Assembly: GCA_013397865.1 (NCBI GenBank)
Contig: VZTI01003366.1
Coordinates: 116,713-180,712 of the forward strand
Reading direction: 5' to 3'
Origin: Struthidea cinerea
Taxonomy: Eukaryota; Chordata; Aves; Passeriformes; Corcoracidae
DNA: 64,000 bases
Within the stretch, counting starts at the first letter, position 1, and each line of letters opens with the position of its first letter. Below, piece by piece: positions 27,301 through 42,300 of this stretch. A model generated the notes under the pieces. The model saw only the letters and a list, made by a program, of their open reading frames with translations, was not told the origin of the DNA and searched no databases. The position numbers and the translations under genes are program-made.

Positions 27301-30300
27301 ACATGTCACTTATGTTAACGTGCTTCTCCCTGTCTCTGAGGAACAAGGCAATGTTCCATACAGATGCTGCTGCAAACATCACCTCATGAATAAGACTGAA
27401 AAAGAGGATAAGGGGATGCAGAGAAAGAAAAAGAACCATCCAAGTTCTCTTGTCTACTGCAGTCACCAAAACCAGACAGATTGCAAGATGCACTTACCCA
27501 GTGCTGTTCCAGTAGTTCTGACCAATGTTGCAATCCTTGGATAGGGATGACGGGCTGAACCAGAAGGCTGGGATACACTGGTTGTTGCTGTGCCTCTCAT
27601 ATCCATAGTCACTGTGGAGACAAGTCACGAGTCCATCACTGCACACTCCACTAAATTTAGCTCAGAGTTTTAGGTGATGTCCCCAAAGCAGGTGTGTATT
27701 GGTGGTTCTCAGCTGGGATGGCACAACATCATGGATTGGGCTCGTCCAGAGACAAAGTGCCGGACTGGTCTGAGAGGCAGGAACACAATTGGCTGAAGGC
27801 ATTTGACCTGACAACACCAGAACGACCAACCTTGCAGAGCACTGTGCTTCATTTCGCAACAAAACATGACTGAGATTCAGAACGAATATTGCATCGCTCA
27901 TTTCTTTTCCTATCAATCTTTAACTTAAATTTCACTTTTTGGGTTCTTTTGGTTTGTTTGCTTTTTGCAGTCTTTGCTTTCAGAACAAACCAGACTAATT
28001 TTAAGATCGAATGTCACTTTTTCCCAACAGTGGCTAGGAATATAAAACACTAGGAGCACTTCCTGAACAACTAGCCATAGTAGGTATATTTATGTATGTT
28101 AATGGGCTCCCTGCTCCCTGAGCTGTGACTTGCCCAAGAGAAAAAACCAGCTGGTGTTTTTCCAACACTAAACTAAACACAGACAGCTTCGTAGTGTAAG
28201 GATTACATGGTATTGTGTCACACAGTGAAGGTAATCCAGGGTATTGATGCTTTCTTGGACCACCTAAGAGTGGAAGTGTACACAACCACATCCAAAACTT
28301 CTTTCTACAGCTGCCTTTGTGTGCCAATACAATGATGAAGCAATAGGATTAACCCAAAACTTTCCCTAAGTTTTCATAGGCTCTGGATCAGGTTCCTCTG
28401 CATAGTCTTTATTGACAGGCTGGATTCAAAGGACAAATAAAAAGAGATTCTGGATTTTTGCCTGCAGCAAGTTAACAAATGCCAACACGCTAAACCTCTG
28501 TGAAAACACAGACGCTACAGAAGACACTGTCTTGAAAGCATTCTGTGCCCTTTAGGACACTCTGAGTTTCATCCTTCCCCTGTTCAGAGCTTGAACTACC
28601 AATAGAAAGTCTCCAGGAAGAGCTTTGGTGAGACAAAACTGTGCTATGTCCCCAATGACCCAGGCTGTTACTGTTCTTTTTTTGGAGGGCAAAAATTCTG
28701 TAAGCTACTTTAAATGGTTTGGAGATTTCCTAATGCTCTTTCTCTCAACATTCAATTTAATCATTCTCAGTGGGTCCAACCTGCACAGTTGAAAATGCCT
28801 GGCAGGGACTTTGTAATTAAAAATATTCAGGAGGAGCTGTACTTTGCCCGAAAGAAGAAAAGAGCTGCATAAATATTTAATAAAATTAAAGACAACATTG
28901 CTGTGTGCCCTCAAGGTTCTGTGCTTGTTCATTAACTTCTGGTAAATGTATATTAAAACCTCACATGCTGCCCACCTTCCTTCTCATAAGCCCCAGGGTT
29001 TGCATAAGTTAAGGAAATAATCAAGTCCAGCTGCTGTGCTGTCTTTCTCAGGAAAGCTATCTTGACAGAGTAAATAAAGACGCAGGAAGAGGGAAAAGAA
29101 AGCTCAGCAAGCTCTTTAATAACACTTACGAGATCCTTCTGCCATTCTCTCTGTTACAAAAGGCCAGGATTTGCTTCTGGAAATGACTGCACGGGTTGGC
29201 AGGAGTCATCCCTGATCCTGACTCATGAGGATTTGTTGAACTGGGGCATAAGCATGATTTATGCTCCCGAATTTTAGATCAGCCTCATATCTAACTGCAG
29301 GGAACAGCGCTGCAACTGTGAGGCAGACAGGGGCAAGGGCACTGTGACCAAATGAGAGGGAGCACAGCCCTCACAGCATGTGTGGAAGGGCTCCTGCAGT
29401 CCTTCGTCCTATCCCCACAGCTCTCAAAGGCAAGTGTCATCACAGCAAGTGGCACAGGGTACTACAAACCTACAACCAGCTCCAAACCTCCTTACCGGGG
29501 AAGCAGAGGGACCATCTGCTGGGACTTGCTGGTCACTGTACTCACCCAGTCCTGGCTGCTGACCCTCCTCCTTCCCCCGACACCCCACAGGACCTGCTCA
29601 GTTCAACCCAAGGGACAGACCAGTCAGTGCTTTCAAGAGCGACTGGCAACTGTGAGCCCAGGCAGAAGAGAATGGACATTTTTCCTTGAAAAGGAACTGT
29701 TTTTCTTGAAACAGCATCAAGTGAAAGTGGATGTCCTTTCACCTGTCCTGTCCACTTTTTAGTCAGCAGAAAAAAAAGGCACTTTACAGCACCTCCCCTT
29801 CTCATACTGACATTCCAAAGAAGGCAGATGAATCTAGAATATATTCTAGAATAACCTGTATCTTGCCACTGACTAAGCAACTGTCTCATCCTTTAGAAGT
29901 CACAAATCAGAGCAGATGAGTCCACCCTTCCTCTCTGAAAATCACTTTTAAAATAATCAAGCTTGGTGCCACATTTCCAGCACTGCCAGTATTTTCCTCA
30001 AATGGACTGTCCCACACATTCTTCCAGTCAGCCCTGTTGAGTAACATCAAAATTCACCATAAAGCTTCTTCTAATTGTCCATCACCAGCTATAACAATCT
30101 TGCAATTGGAAGCCAGCTAACAATTCTGTTGGAAGTGCAGGGTCTGAAATAAAAGCCAGCTTGTTGTCCTCTAATTGTATTTCCTCTGCAGGACTGACAA
30201 GGTTAACAGCAATATTCTCTCATGTTAGCGGGAAAGGTAAGCAAAAATGACACTGAATGCATATGAGGAACCCTTCAAGTGATTGAAAAGGTGCGTTCTG

Positions 30301-33300
30301 ATGCAGACCCTTTTCCCAAGGCAGAACAGCACTTAAGGCCAATTCAGCTACCACAGTTTTCTACTTCCAGCTTGGAAAAGACAAATGTCACTGTGTAAAT
30401 ATAAAGCTGATGAGGTAAAAGACAGTGTAAGGAAAAAAAAAAAAAACAACAAAAAAAATATCCATGAGCATCTCTGGAGACTGGTGCTGGATTCACCCCA
30501 GAGGCCTATGCCAGTGCCAAGGGCAGATACTGCAAGGCAAGATAGCTTGTCCTGCAAGTTCCCATCATGAGAACAAAGGGGTCTCATGAGTCAAGATATG
30601 CAGTCTCACATGTAATCTTGGCACTAGGAACAAATTAAACACCCATCCAGATAAGATGAAAATCTCTGTTCTATATCCCTGACTGTGTCTTAAAGACAAA
30701 CTACTACAATATTCAAGAAAATACTTTGGTCTATATTTTTTCTTGATTTTGCTGCATTTCGGTATGTCCATGGTCTAAAACAGAACCATGAGTCTCACCT
30801 GGCCTCAGTTCAAATAAATGTACAGATATCATGCCTCACACTTCTTCAGAAAGTATTAGAAGGTAAGTGAAGTTCTCAGGAATAACACCAGTACCGAGTC
30901 AGACACTGATCCTGATAACCTACTATAAAGATTAAAATGTTTTATCAGCTGATCAGCTTGCAGGGTATTTTGAATTCCATTTAAATGACATTCTGATCAT
31001 TTAAGCTCAAACATCACAGATATTGACAGTCTTAAATCTTAGAAATATTGCCTATCACAGGTGCCATGTAGGAATGCCTTGTGCAGAGATCGTGACTTCT
31101 GCATTCTCCCATCTCCTATCTCTGATTGTCAAGCAATAGCAAGCAGTGTGTCATTTTTTCCCTGCTTTATTTTTAAACTGCTTTCAAAGTGACCTTAAAG
31201 CTATTTGAAAATTATGGTCCCATTAAGCTAGAAACACCAATATTTATGCAAAACAAGTAGTTATATCTGACAAGGGTGGGCTATACAGTCATGTCACAGA
31301 AGCCCTTTCAGAAATTTCTCAATAAAACATTGCTAAAAAGCAACAATTTGTTCCCAGCAATTCAAGGGAATAATGATAAAAATGCATGTTTTGCTGGCTT
31401 GCTCCCCAGGTAGTCAATGACCTTGGGAGTGAGGACAGAGAAATTCCCTCTTTCCTCTGAAAGGAATATGTTTTGGACCAGAGAAGTCCTGGCTGTCACT
31501 GTTCTGGAATGACAGACAAAAAATGTCTCTAAGTACTTGCAATTATTTTGCTTTTGAATTCCAGGCTTGGATTTCTCCTGGAGATTAACAAATGTTTCCT
31601 GCAGATGAAGGGGAAGCCTCCCTCACTCAGCAGGTTTGGGGGTCACACCTCTGCTATATGGTATGATCACAGCCACAAAGCTGCATGAGACCCAGCTCCT
31701 CTGCAAGGTGTTCTGTCTGGGTAGTATTTTGGGACAAAAATACAGCCCCTGCACAAGTCCCCAGAGTCACATACTCACCACTCAAAGTCTCCTTGGCCAC
31801 AGACACACGGTTCAGACACCACAGTTTGGGAATAGTCCCGACCTAGGGAACACTGGGCTCCAGGCTTACGTTTTTTATAGATCTTCCTCTCTCCCATGAC
31901 ACAAGGCTCTCCCTTCATTAGCCAAGGAACAAGAGCAGAAACACAGTTGTAGTGGCAGCTGGGTCTTAAATGGAGCACTTTTTCAAAAGACACAAAAGGC
32001 AATGAAAACAAGCATTTACCACTGGGAGGGTGGGAGTTAGTGTCCAGCTCTCTTTTGTGGCTGTGCAAAATCAAAAGTCTCCTTGGGAGGACTCATGAGC
32101 ACAGTGTGTTCAGCATTGAGTTGGGATGCTGATGACAATGTGCCCAAAATGCCCGGATGCCCAAGCCATCACACCCACTTATGCCACATTTCAGAAGGCA
32201 TCCACCAGTATCTAGTCCTACGAATTATCCTGAAAAGACAATGTGGGTGTACGACAGGGTTTCTTCCACACATCAGACAAAATCTTCTGCAGAAGCAAGT
32301 GTCCAGGCCTGAATCCCAGGGCACAGGACAAAATCCAGGTGTGGAACACAGAACTGAACTCCCCTGCTATTTCTGTGATAGAGCTGGCTTTGTTATAGAC
32401 AATTCTGACAGCATAATTCACTGGGTTTTTTGAATGCAAAGGTTTCCAAGAACACTACTGGGAGTAGCTAATCTAAAAGAAACATTTTATATTTAGGTGA
32501 GTTGCTATAAACAGAATTTTCTATGATGCAGAAATAATTTGTCTGCATAGAAGTAAGAAAAAAAGACAATAACTAATTGAAATACTTCTCTTTCCCATTA
32601 GCAGTGATTCCCAAGATTGCTGAACAGTTACACATATTTCATCCCTTTTCTTACATTTAAATAATTTTCATTTATTCAATTCTACTACTTCAATTATCTT
32701 ATCCTTGCCAAATTAACGTTCATTTCTCATTCACGGATTTCATTCAGGAATGTAACAGTGCCAATGGTTCTGGCTCTAGTTATGTTGCCCGGCAGGGTGT
32801 GGGACATCATTCGGGTAGCCAGTAACCCATAAGTAATCTGCAGAGGTTATTGACCTGTCAGTTATACACCCAGCATGAAAATAAGCCACTCTATGAAAAG
32901 CAAAGCATGAATCCTTGAGTAGAATGAAATAATTTGGTTTCCTCTGGTGTCTTTTATTCAAGAGCTTTTCAGATTACCGGGTTTTACAGATATTCAAGAG
33001 TTTTACAGATACCTGCAGGACCTGCAGGATGAATAAATGTTTTTATTTTCATTTTTGAGTAGGGGAAATAAGAGGCAAACTGAAACAAAATTATTTTCAT
33101 GAGTCACTGACAGAGCTATAAAGAATTCAGTGTCATCTACAATTCAATAATAAGGTGTGGTTTTACACTGCCCTAAGCATTGTGGCCAAAAAGATCCAGC
33201 TGGTGCAACGGATTATTTTCATAAAAATAGAAGGTAATCTCCTGAACTTGCCCACAGATGCCTGGCCCCGTGTTTACTCATGCACATTCTTCAAGGGATG

Positions 33301-36300
33301 CAAAAAACTCCATATGCTTTGCTGTAAAGAACAACTACATTCTGGCAACACAGAGTAGGGGAAAAGGAACCCCCATCACCGCCCTCCTACAGAGTGGGGA
33401 TACCTGATTGTGCAGATGCCAGGTTTGGTAGTCATCCTTGGCACACCTGCGGCTGAAGAGAGACTTGTAATCCACCTTGACCAGCTGCCACTCAGAACGG
33501 AGACTGAAGTGCCCAAAAACTCTGAGCATGGGAGACAAAACAAACAAAAGAACCAGAGTCAGCCAGACTCATACTTCCATTAAGCAAATAACGTCTCATG
33601 AATCTCAGCTGCAGAAACTGATACAGCCTTGGAGCTTAATGCCAGAAAATAATATTCAGTCATGAATAATAATTTCCTGTTCTTACAACATCCCAGGACT
33701 GTTTAGCCTTTTCCTGACACCCCGTACACAGCCTGTGTTGGAAGGTCTTCCCCTGACCCTAGCACCCAGCAAAATGGAACCCAAGTCTAATCACCCTTAT
33801 TGAGAGGTTTAGATGGCAGACCATTTTTTTTTTCATTATTCCAAGTCTTTCAGTAATCTACATTTTTACCCAAGCCACTTACAAGATTAAATTTTTTGTT
33901 GTTTTAATTATTCCAGACTAACAAAGAAAGAGGGAGAAAGACAAGACTTACAAATTTTCCTGTGAAATCAAGAGAAGCAGAAGACAAGACTTCCACACAC
34001 TGAGCATAATTCAGATCCTGCTGTGTCCCCAGTGTGCTGCCATTCTTTACTCTAGTTCATCTCTGTTTACACTGTAATCACACAGGGCTCCGTAAACATT
34101 GTTGGCTTTGCTCTCCCCTCACTCCTTCTGTAGTCGGCACCAAAATTGCTCTGCGTTGTGCTGTTCTCCATGAAACAACAACCACCCAGGAATCAGTCAT
34201 GCTCTCCCCTGCAAAACTGTCTCAGCTCATGGGGATCATGGAGAGAAAGGTGGGGGGGGATATCTGAGAGTCTGAAGTGGTGGGTTTGCTGTGGACACCT
34301 GTCTATATCCAAGTTCTGCTTCACAGAGAAGCTCCATGAAGCTGACAAGTGGGAAGGATACAACACAAGAAGAACCTGTGCCAAATTCTGTCGTGAACAA
34401 GTGGCTCAGGTTAGAAGTGAGCAAGTGGGGAAGGACTTGTCTGGTAGAATGGATTTATTAGGTAGATTGTTGGTGGCTCTCCAGAACAATTCTTGGTGTT
34501 GTCCTAATTGTGGGGTATTAGTGGTAGGAAACATCACAGCATTCAGGCCAAGCTACAGGAGAAGCTGCAATTCCTGTTCCTCAGCACAGAAGGCACATCC
34601 TGGACCAAGACAAACCCATGGAAACCAAAGCAGTATCGGGTGCCAGAGCACTCGTTGGGAGCAGGAGGGAGAAGGGAGGAATGGGAACGAGCATGGTGGG
34701 GGGATGCAGAAAACCTCCAAAACTGTACTCAACAGGAATTCTAACCGCAGTTCCCCTCCCCACTTTTCCTTGGCACCGAGTACATCCCATCAGCTCTTAC
34801 GTTACAACTGCTTTCAGCACATACAATCTTGTTTGTGCTGCATGACTGAAACATCAGTCCCTGCAAAGCAGCAACACAGCAGGCAGAAATCATTTAGTCC
34901 AGCAGATTTATACCAGTTTAGGTATAACTAGATTTGACCTGGGTGCTTATTACATGGAAAACACAGCAAATGGAAGAGAGAACATGATCAAACACAAACA
35001 TCGGCCTAAACTCAGAAGATGACAGGGTCGGAGATACCCAACACTTTGGCAAGTCAATGCATCTAAAAGGAAAATCTTGCTGCTCAGATTGTCCCTTAGC
35101 TAACTGTCCATCAGGAGAGCAAAAGGTTTCTTTGTGTTTTACAAAAATCACCAGAATTACTTGATTTTTAAATGTATTTAAAAAAGCTTAAAAAAATTCC
35201 TCCTGACATTGAAATTCTTCCATGATAATTAATGAAAAAAACCCAAGGTTTTCTAGGCGGAAGGCAACATATTAGCATTCCAAATGCACAGAACATTAGA
35301 TACTCTTTAATTAAATGATTTCAAAGAAGATCTTTGTGTATAATTGCTGTAATTTAGATGGAAACAATACTACACTAAATGTAATTAGAGGAGTGTGAAC
35401 AGAGAGGGATGTTTTCCTCTGCACTGCAGAAATGGTTCTAGGTCACCTGATTCCTAAAGTAGTACTTCCCCACCCCACCCTCCCCTTTCTAACAAAAAGC
35501 TCCTTAAGGCGAATCAATCACTGTGGAAGGGGCTTCAGAGATAAGAGCTGCAGAGAAGCCAACAAGCACCTGCACCCTGTGAGCACTGCTCACCAGTACC
35601 AAATGCCACCCACAGCATGGCTTCACTGGCCAACATCATGGAGATCACACTACAGTCCAAGACGACTCTGGTGTGCATTTGAAACTTTTATCAGTTTCTG
35701 TAAGTAAATACAAAGAATGGAGAAGAGTGCTATGTGATCTGTGGGGTTCCAAGGGTCTCTCAAGCAGCTTTCCTCGGAAAGGGATGAAAACCGTCATTGT
35801 TTGTGAAATTAAAAATGAGCAACACAAGCAATCACAGGGCACAAAGCCTGACTGAACAAAACCAGGTATTGCAGCTGAACCCTGCTTTCAGAGTTTCTTG
35901 TTGAGTTTTGTGAACTAAATCACTGGCTGTTTTTACACAGTGGCCAAGGTGCACGCACGTGACCCCTCACACCATATCTCTTTTGAGGTGGCCGGGTCCA
36001 ACAGAGGGTTGGGCAGACGGCAAAGAGCTGTAACTTTTTAAAAATTATAGTGTCCAGCTATCAGTAAGTGCTTGACACTAAGTCCTCCAGTTCCTAGATA
36101 TTGGTTTCCATATCAAGTGCAAAGAGACAAACAAGCCCCAAAGAAAGAGATGCAAAAAGAGACTGGTGGGACCTTATTTTTCCCTACTCAACTGGTGAGT
36201 CCTCACATCGCTTTGACAATACCATCTCATTCAACTTACCCATTCCCATGTGCCTTCATTTCTGATTTACTTTGTCTGGTCACTAAATAAGGGAGGTGGA

Positions 36301-39300
36301 TTTTTTTTAATAAACATAGATAAACTACCAAGATAATACAGGGAGGAAGGAAATAAAGTACTATAAATTTTGCCTCAATAACTTTGTCTACCATGGTCTG
36401 ACTGAAAGCTCTTAATTGCTTCTTGCAAGGATACAAAATAAGAGAGCTGGGTTTTCAAGGCCCAGCTTTGAGAAGCCAACAAAGAAGATATATTTTGATT
36501 TTTCCACATAAGCAGTCTGATCTGGAAGTCCTTGAGAAGCACTAAATGCAACAGCCTAGATGGTATTTAGACAGTCAGTTTCCTGACAAAGCTCAATTTA
36601 ACAAAGGTTCTCCAACCTAGGGCATAGAATGGCAATTCACTGGCTTTAGACTGCATAGATTTTGTTCTATCCCTCTCAGTAAGCAGTTACAACTCCACAT
36701 AAAATCTTAGCTAATAGGACAGCATCTTCTCTTTGCATAGCTCAGAGTGAAATCATTGCTAAGAAAATAGAAAATGCTTCCTAATCCCTTCTTTGGAGAA
36801 ACAAGGCAAGGCTTCTATTGCCAGGGCTGGATGTCATTAAGTTGCAGAAAAACTATTAGAAACATGGAAATCAATTCTGAAATGCTTACAGTTCCATGGT
36901 GGAGTCATTTTAGAAATTATCATTGGCAATGCTGCTATAATTATATCTTTCATTAATTTTTTAAATACACAGTAACTTACAAATGCTGCCTGGATAACCT
37001 TGTACAGGAGTTCTTTAAAAGGCTTTTTTCATTTATACAGTGCTCTCTTCTCAAATTGCATTCCTTTTGCCTTATCATTCCTTGTATTGTTGATAGTTGT
37101 GCTTTTTATGTAATTCAATAGCGGTCATTCCTGTCAGGTCAACAGAATGAATTGAGGGTCACAAGATAACAACTCACCTGCCTCTGGTCCATAGGTTCAA
37201 TCCCTGTCCCTGCTCATGGAATGAGAAACAGACCTTCTCAAGTAACAGCTCCCACAGCAAAGGCATCGGATCTGTGTCCATGCGGATCTATTCCTGCTGG
37301 AAGCTTCAGATGAGCTGCCCAGGCATGAAACTGTAAATTCTCATGCCCAAATCAAGTCCTCTTCTCTTCTGTCATTTCTGAAGTAAACTGGTAGGACATC
37401 ATATGGAGCAAGCAAGCACTGAAGCTGCCTGTACTTGGCTGGTCTGGTCTGGATAAAGATGGAAGACTTTTCCCTTCACCAGTCATCCCAGCTCCTTTGT
37501 GTGTAACACCTGCTGTCCTCAGGCGTGCCCAGCACTGAGACAGAGGACTGAAGATGCCAAGGAATAAAGAATCTGATAAGGTAATCTTCACTACACTTAA
37601 CATCGAAAGTACCCTCCTTTCTGAAGCATTTTTCCTTCACTGGACATCAACAAGGTGAGAGACATGAAAAGGCTGGGAGCTTTCTGCTTCTCTCAAAGTA
37701 CCTTGGGGAACTCTGAAGCCAGATTTTGACAGGATTAGGCCCCACAGAATAGACTGTAAGCATTTTTAATATCTAAAAATAAAGTAAAAGCAAAAAAAAA
37801 GTAATATACTTAGTAGACAGCATCTTTTCAGACGAACTACACAAGCAGATGGATGGATCAACAGAAAAATAAAGCCAGAACTACAGAAAGAGAGCCAAAC
37901 ATATACTTTAATTGATCATGCTGAGAGAAAAGCTAATTGCAGTGTCATCATAAATAGACTGTTTCATTTAGAAAAGCCTGACCAACCTTGATTTTTATTT
38001 CCTTTAATTGTAAAAGAAAAATGCTTGCAGAGGAAGTGTCTTAGCAAGCAAAAAATCCCCAATAGTAAAATCACCCAAATTAGTGAATACTTCAGCCAGG
38101 CTAGGTCTGTGCTTTTGTTGTGGGAACGTAAAAAGGAATAAAAGTCAAGTAAGATCACCATCTGATTTCAGTTAAAATCCCGCTTTATTTACATCTGTGC
38201 ATCTAACAGGAAGTGCCAGAAGTAGATATTTAATGGGCAAACTCAAGAAGCACAATCTGGAAGAATCACCTCCTGGCAGGAAAACAAGCATGTGTTGTTT
38301 TGGGTTTTGGCTTGGTTTTTGGTTATTTTTCTAGTCCCTGAAGAGGAAGATCTTCACTCACTGAAACCAGAGGAAGTCCCAGATCTGAAGTATTGAATAG
38401 TTAATTTAGCACAACTGAAGGTGCTCATTCTCTTTCTGATGTCCAGCAAAGGGAGCAAATGTTGCTACTGCTGCGATCTTAACAGATAACCAGGCATCCA
38501 AGAAGACCATATATGCCAAGCAAATATCACCAGTGCTGTTTCATGAGCAGTGTTTGGTAAAAGCCACCGTGGTAGTGGCACAGCACAGGTTGGAGCGTTA
38601 CTCCCTCCAAACAGCTTTGATAGGTGTTGAATGGGTGGACTCAGAGTGACCCAGGATAGGTCCCTGCAGCACCAGCTTGGACCTACCACTGCAGAGGTCC
38701 AAGAGCTATTCAAATTTGGCTGGTCTGCTCTCATGAACTCTAAAGGCATTTAACATTTTGGGTACTCTGCATAGAGACGGATCTGAGCGGCAGCCAGGGA
38801 GAGCCTGCATGGGCCTAAGATCTGCATTCCCACTCCTGTGGCTCTTGGCAAGCTTGGAGAACAAAGTTCTGTTGCAAGATCTATTCTGGCACCTCCAGAA
38901 CCAGCACTGAGGTGGGCGTAAGAAGCCTTGCCAGAACAGAGTTGGGGTTTGCTGTTGGTTATTTTACTTTCTGTCCCAGGGCTCCACGGTCCAGGAGAAC
39001 TGACTTTCAGTGTTAGCATGACATGAATATATGGAGGCAACACAAACCAGTTGCTGCTATTTCCTCTGATCCAGAGAGCTGGGTAACATGGACCAGAGGC
39101 AGGGAGATGGTCTGGAAGAAACTGTCAAGATTCACCCAAACTCACCAGCTCTAGCTGGGAACAGATTGTGTCCCTGTACAAGGTTCTTTCACATTCATAA
39201 TTGCCTTGAATGGTCTTGGATTTTTTTCTCCCCACAAGTCAGGCTACCCCAGTCCCACATTCCTGGGAAACGGTGAGCCTATACTAGAGTTGCTGGCTCA

Positions 39301-42300
39301 GTGAACACTCACAGAATGTCTGGGTACATAGATGTACCTCCATCACTTGTTGACATTTATAGCTTTGGAGTCAATGAAAGAAAATTCTGGTTTCACACAA
39401 AGAAGAGGGCCTGTTATGAAATCAGGATCTGAATCCATCTCTCTGTAAGGAAGTAGCAGTAAAGTGAGGCAAACTCCTATGTGCAGGCTGAGCTGTCAGG
39501 GCCAAAACCACATGAGCAGCAATGGAACAGTTGCAAGCTGAGCTGGTGGGGCCAGATTTTATGAATAGGTAGTGACAGATGAGCTATTTCTCCATGAATT
39601 AAACATAAATCATGACTTTAGAGAAAACCAAATGGGCTGTGTAATCTCCCAATTTTTTTTATTAGGATTTAGATGGAATTAGCGTTAAAAGAGGTCACTA
39701 GTTACAAGGAAATTGGAGAGAAAGGAACTGAGACAAGGAAATAGAACTTAATTGAAAGAGACAGAAATCAGCATTTAGGGAGAGTGGGAGAGGGAGAGAT
39801 ACTGTCTCATGCCTGGCAAGAGGATGCAGGGAGTAAGAGACTGGAAACAAAGGAAACATAAAAAATGAAAGATGACACAGGAAAGGCAGGCAATTGCCAA
39901 CAAAAAACACTGTCTAATTTTTTTCCTAAACAATAAATATGGTTTCTAAGAGCCACTTTGGAGCTTTTAATTCAGTTGCTTTTGGCTGACCTGTCAACTA
40001 GGAACAGTAGCCTGAGGGCAATGGGTGATGATTCAGGGCTGCTGTACTTCTGTACAAAAAAGAGTAAGAAAAATAGCTCATTTTTTTTTTCTAGAAAGAA
40101 GACATGCATTTTCTTCCAAATAGAATATACCATCCTTTTGAATGTAGATTTTCAGCTGGTGAAAATTAGTTTAATTTAGACCATCTAAATAGACCATCTC
40201 GGATATCAGGCCTTCCACTGATACTATTCAGAGGGAGAAAAAACAACAGCAGTGAAACTGTCAAGAATGTACCAACACCAGACAGCAGCCTGCATGAGGA
40301 CAAATTTGTTCAAGAAAATCTTGGTCTGTATTCTATTTCCCAAGGAGAAGGGTCAAAGAAGAATTTCACAGAATTTCTCATGCATATTAAATCTGAGGGA
40401 TGTGGTTTATTTCCTCTGAAACTGAAGGTCATGACATCAAGGTTGCCCACAAGAGAGAAATTCAAAGTGTTGGCCACCAGCAATCCATATTGAACTGGTC
40501 ATGAAAAGCTGCACCACTGCCACATTTCAGGTCAGGAGGGAGAAAGGAGATGGGGCAGGCAAAGAGTTTCTGCGAAAACAGATCAAAACCAAAACCTTGC
40601 AATAAAAATCCTACAGTACAGTCATGGCAGATCCTTTCCCTCCGCTTTGGAAAACAGTCCTGGTATTATTCATCAGCTCAACGGGCTCTTCCTTTAAAGT
40701 GCTAGCAGAAGAGGAAAACCACTGCAAATGAGATGGTACAGCGTGATCTTTCAGTTAGCAAGTAATGCCAAGTGCAATTAGTAAGTAATGTGCAGAACAT
40801 GTAATTACAAAGCAGCTCTACAGTTTGGACTCAATTTCTCCCTTAGCTGCACAAACACTGCATAAGGCAATGGGGGAGACAGGGATTTTTTTGTTATTAT
40901 TTTTTCAAATAGAAAGTGCTATCAAAATAAGAACTTACTGAATGACAAACCAAACCTTTTGAAATCTGGTCTCTAAAAAATTTATTACCAATGTTCTCAA
41001 ACCACTTTACATGACAATTGCTTCAAAAGAAATCCCAGCAACATGAAAGAGAGTATGAGACACCTAGGAAGGGGGATGGGAAAGCATATTAATTTTTAAT
41101 GCTGTTTTTCAGAAGTGTTCTTTCTCTTCTTCGAAGCACTCATGAAACACAACCAGTTTCTGACAGCTTTGAAACCTGAAGATGCTGTCACTCTCTTCTA
41201 GAAAAGATACTGGCAGGTATCAGCAATCTGAGTGTTTCATCCCTTATGGGCCTGTGGTCTCAGCAGAGACAGGTGCTGCTGCTGCTTTGCCATTTCAATC
41301 TTTCATCCTATGAATCAGCAGATTTACAACCAGAGATGACCAATACAAAAGTGGAAGCCATTCCTTAGAATATGTAAGCTCCAAACACGTGACAGGTGAA
41401 GCACGGTGACGAGCTTTGCCTGGATATCAGAGAAGAAGGCTCAGAAGAGGGAAGCTCTGGAGAGCTGCTTTCCAACATCCATTCAGTTCAGTGATCAAAA
41501 ATCTGTTAGAGTGAACTCTGCAGCCAACCTAACACTGAACCTTCAAGCTCCCAGAAAAGCTGGTGTGCTGTGCCACTCTTCTCTTTGTGCAGGATCAGGG
41601 AGAGACTGAGCTGGAAAGGTGCTAAGGCTGTGTAGTTGCTCAGTCCCCTGAGGGCTGGTGGGATCAGGGCATCAGAATAGTTCATGTCTTGCTCTAACAG
41701 AAAGGTGAAAGACTCAGGAATGCATGTGTGCACAGCATCCTGCTCCTTTCTGTGCACCCCCTACCAGGCCTGAGTGCTTCATACAGCCCAGCCCACCTGC
41801 TGACAGGAGGACAGCACAGGGCCAAGATCCGTCTGTCCTTACTCAGCAGCACGAGAAACAAAGCACATCAGCCTCTAGATGAGAATATCTGGATTGTATT
41901 GCCATCAGGCAAAACTTGTCCTTTTATCTAGGGAAAAGACATCATCTATCAGCCTGCTGTTCATTCTGGCTCCTTCTGCAAGGGCTTCTTTCTTTCATTC
42001 ACTTCAGCGAATTTCAGTCTCGAGTGAACACACCTTTCTCTAATCCTCCTCCCTACATATGCTCACCTCTCCATCCCTCTTGTCCCAGCATAACAGACAT
42101 GACTCAGCATCTCCTTCCCCCGAAGGAATGGGAAAAGTCTGCACAGTGGGATACCCGTCTGGGATTCAGGAGACCTGCATTACCACCAAGCTCTCCCGAT
42201 GACAGCCTGATGAGTGACTGACCATGGGCATGTCCTTTGTTCTCCCTCAATTTCCCTACCAGCACAATACAACTAATGATGTTGACTTTTTTAGCATAAC

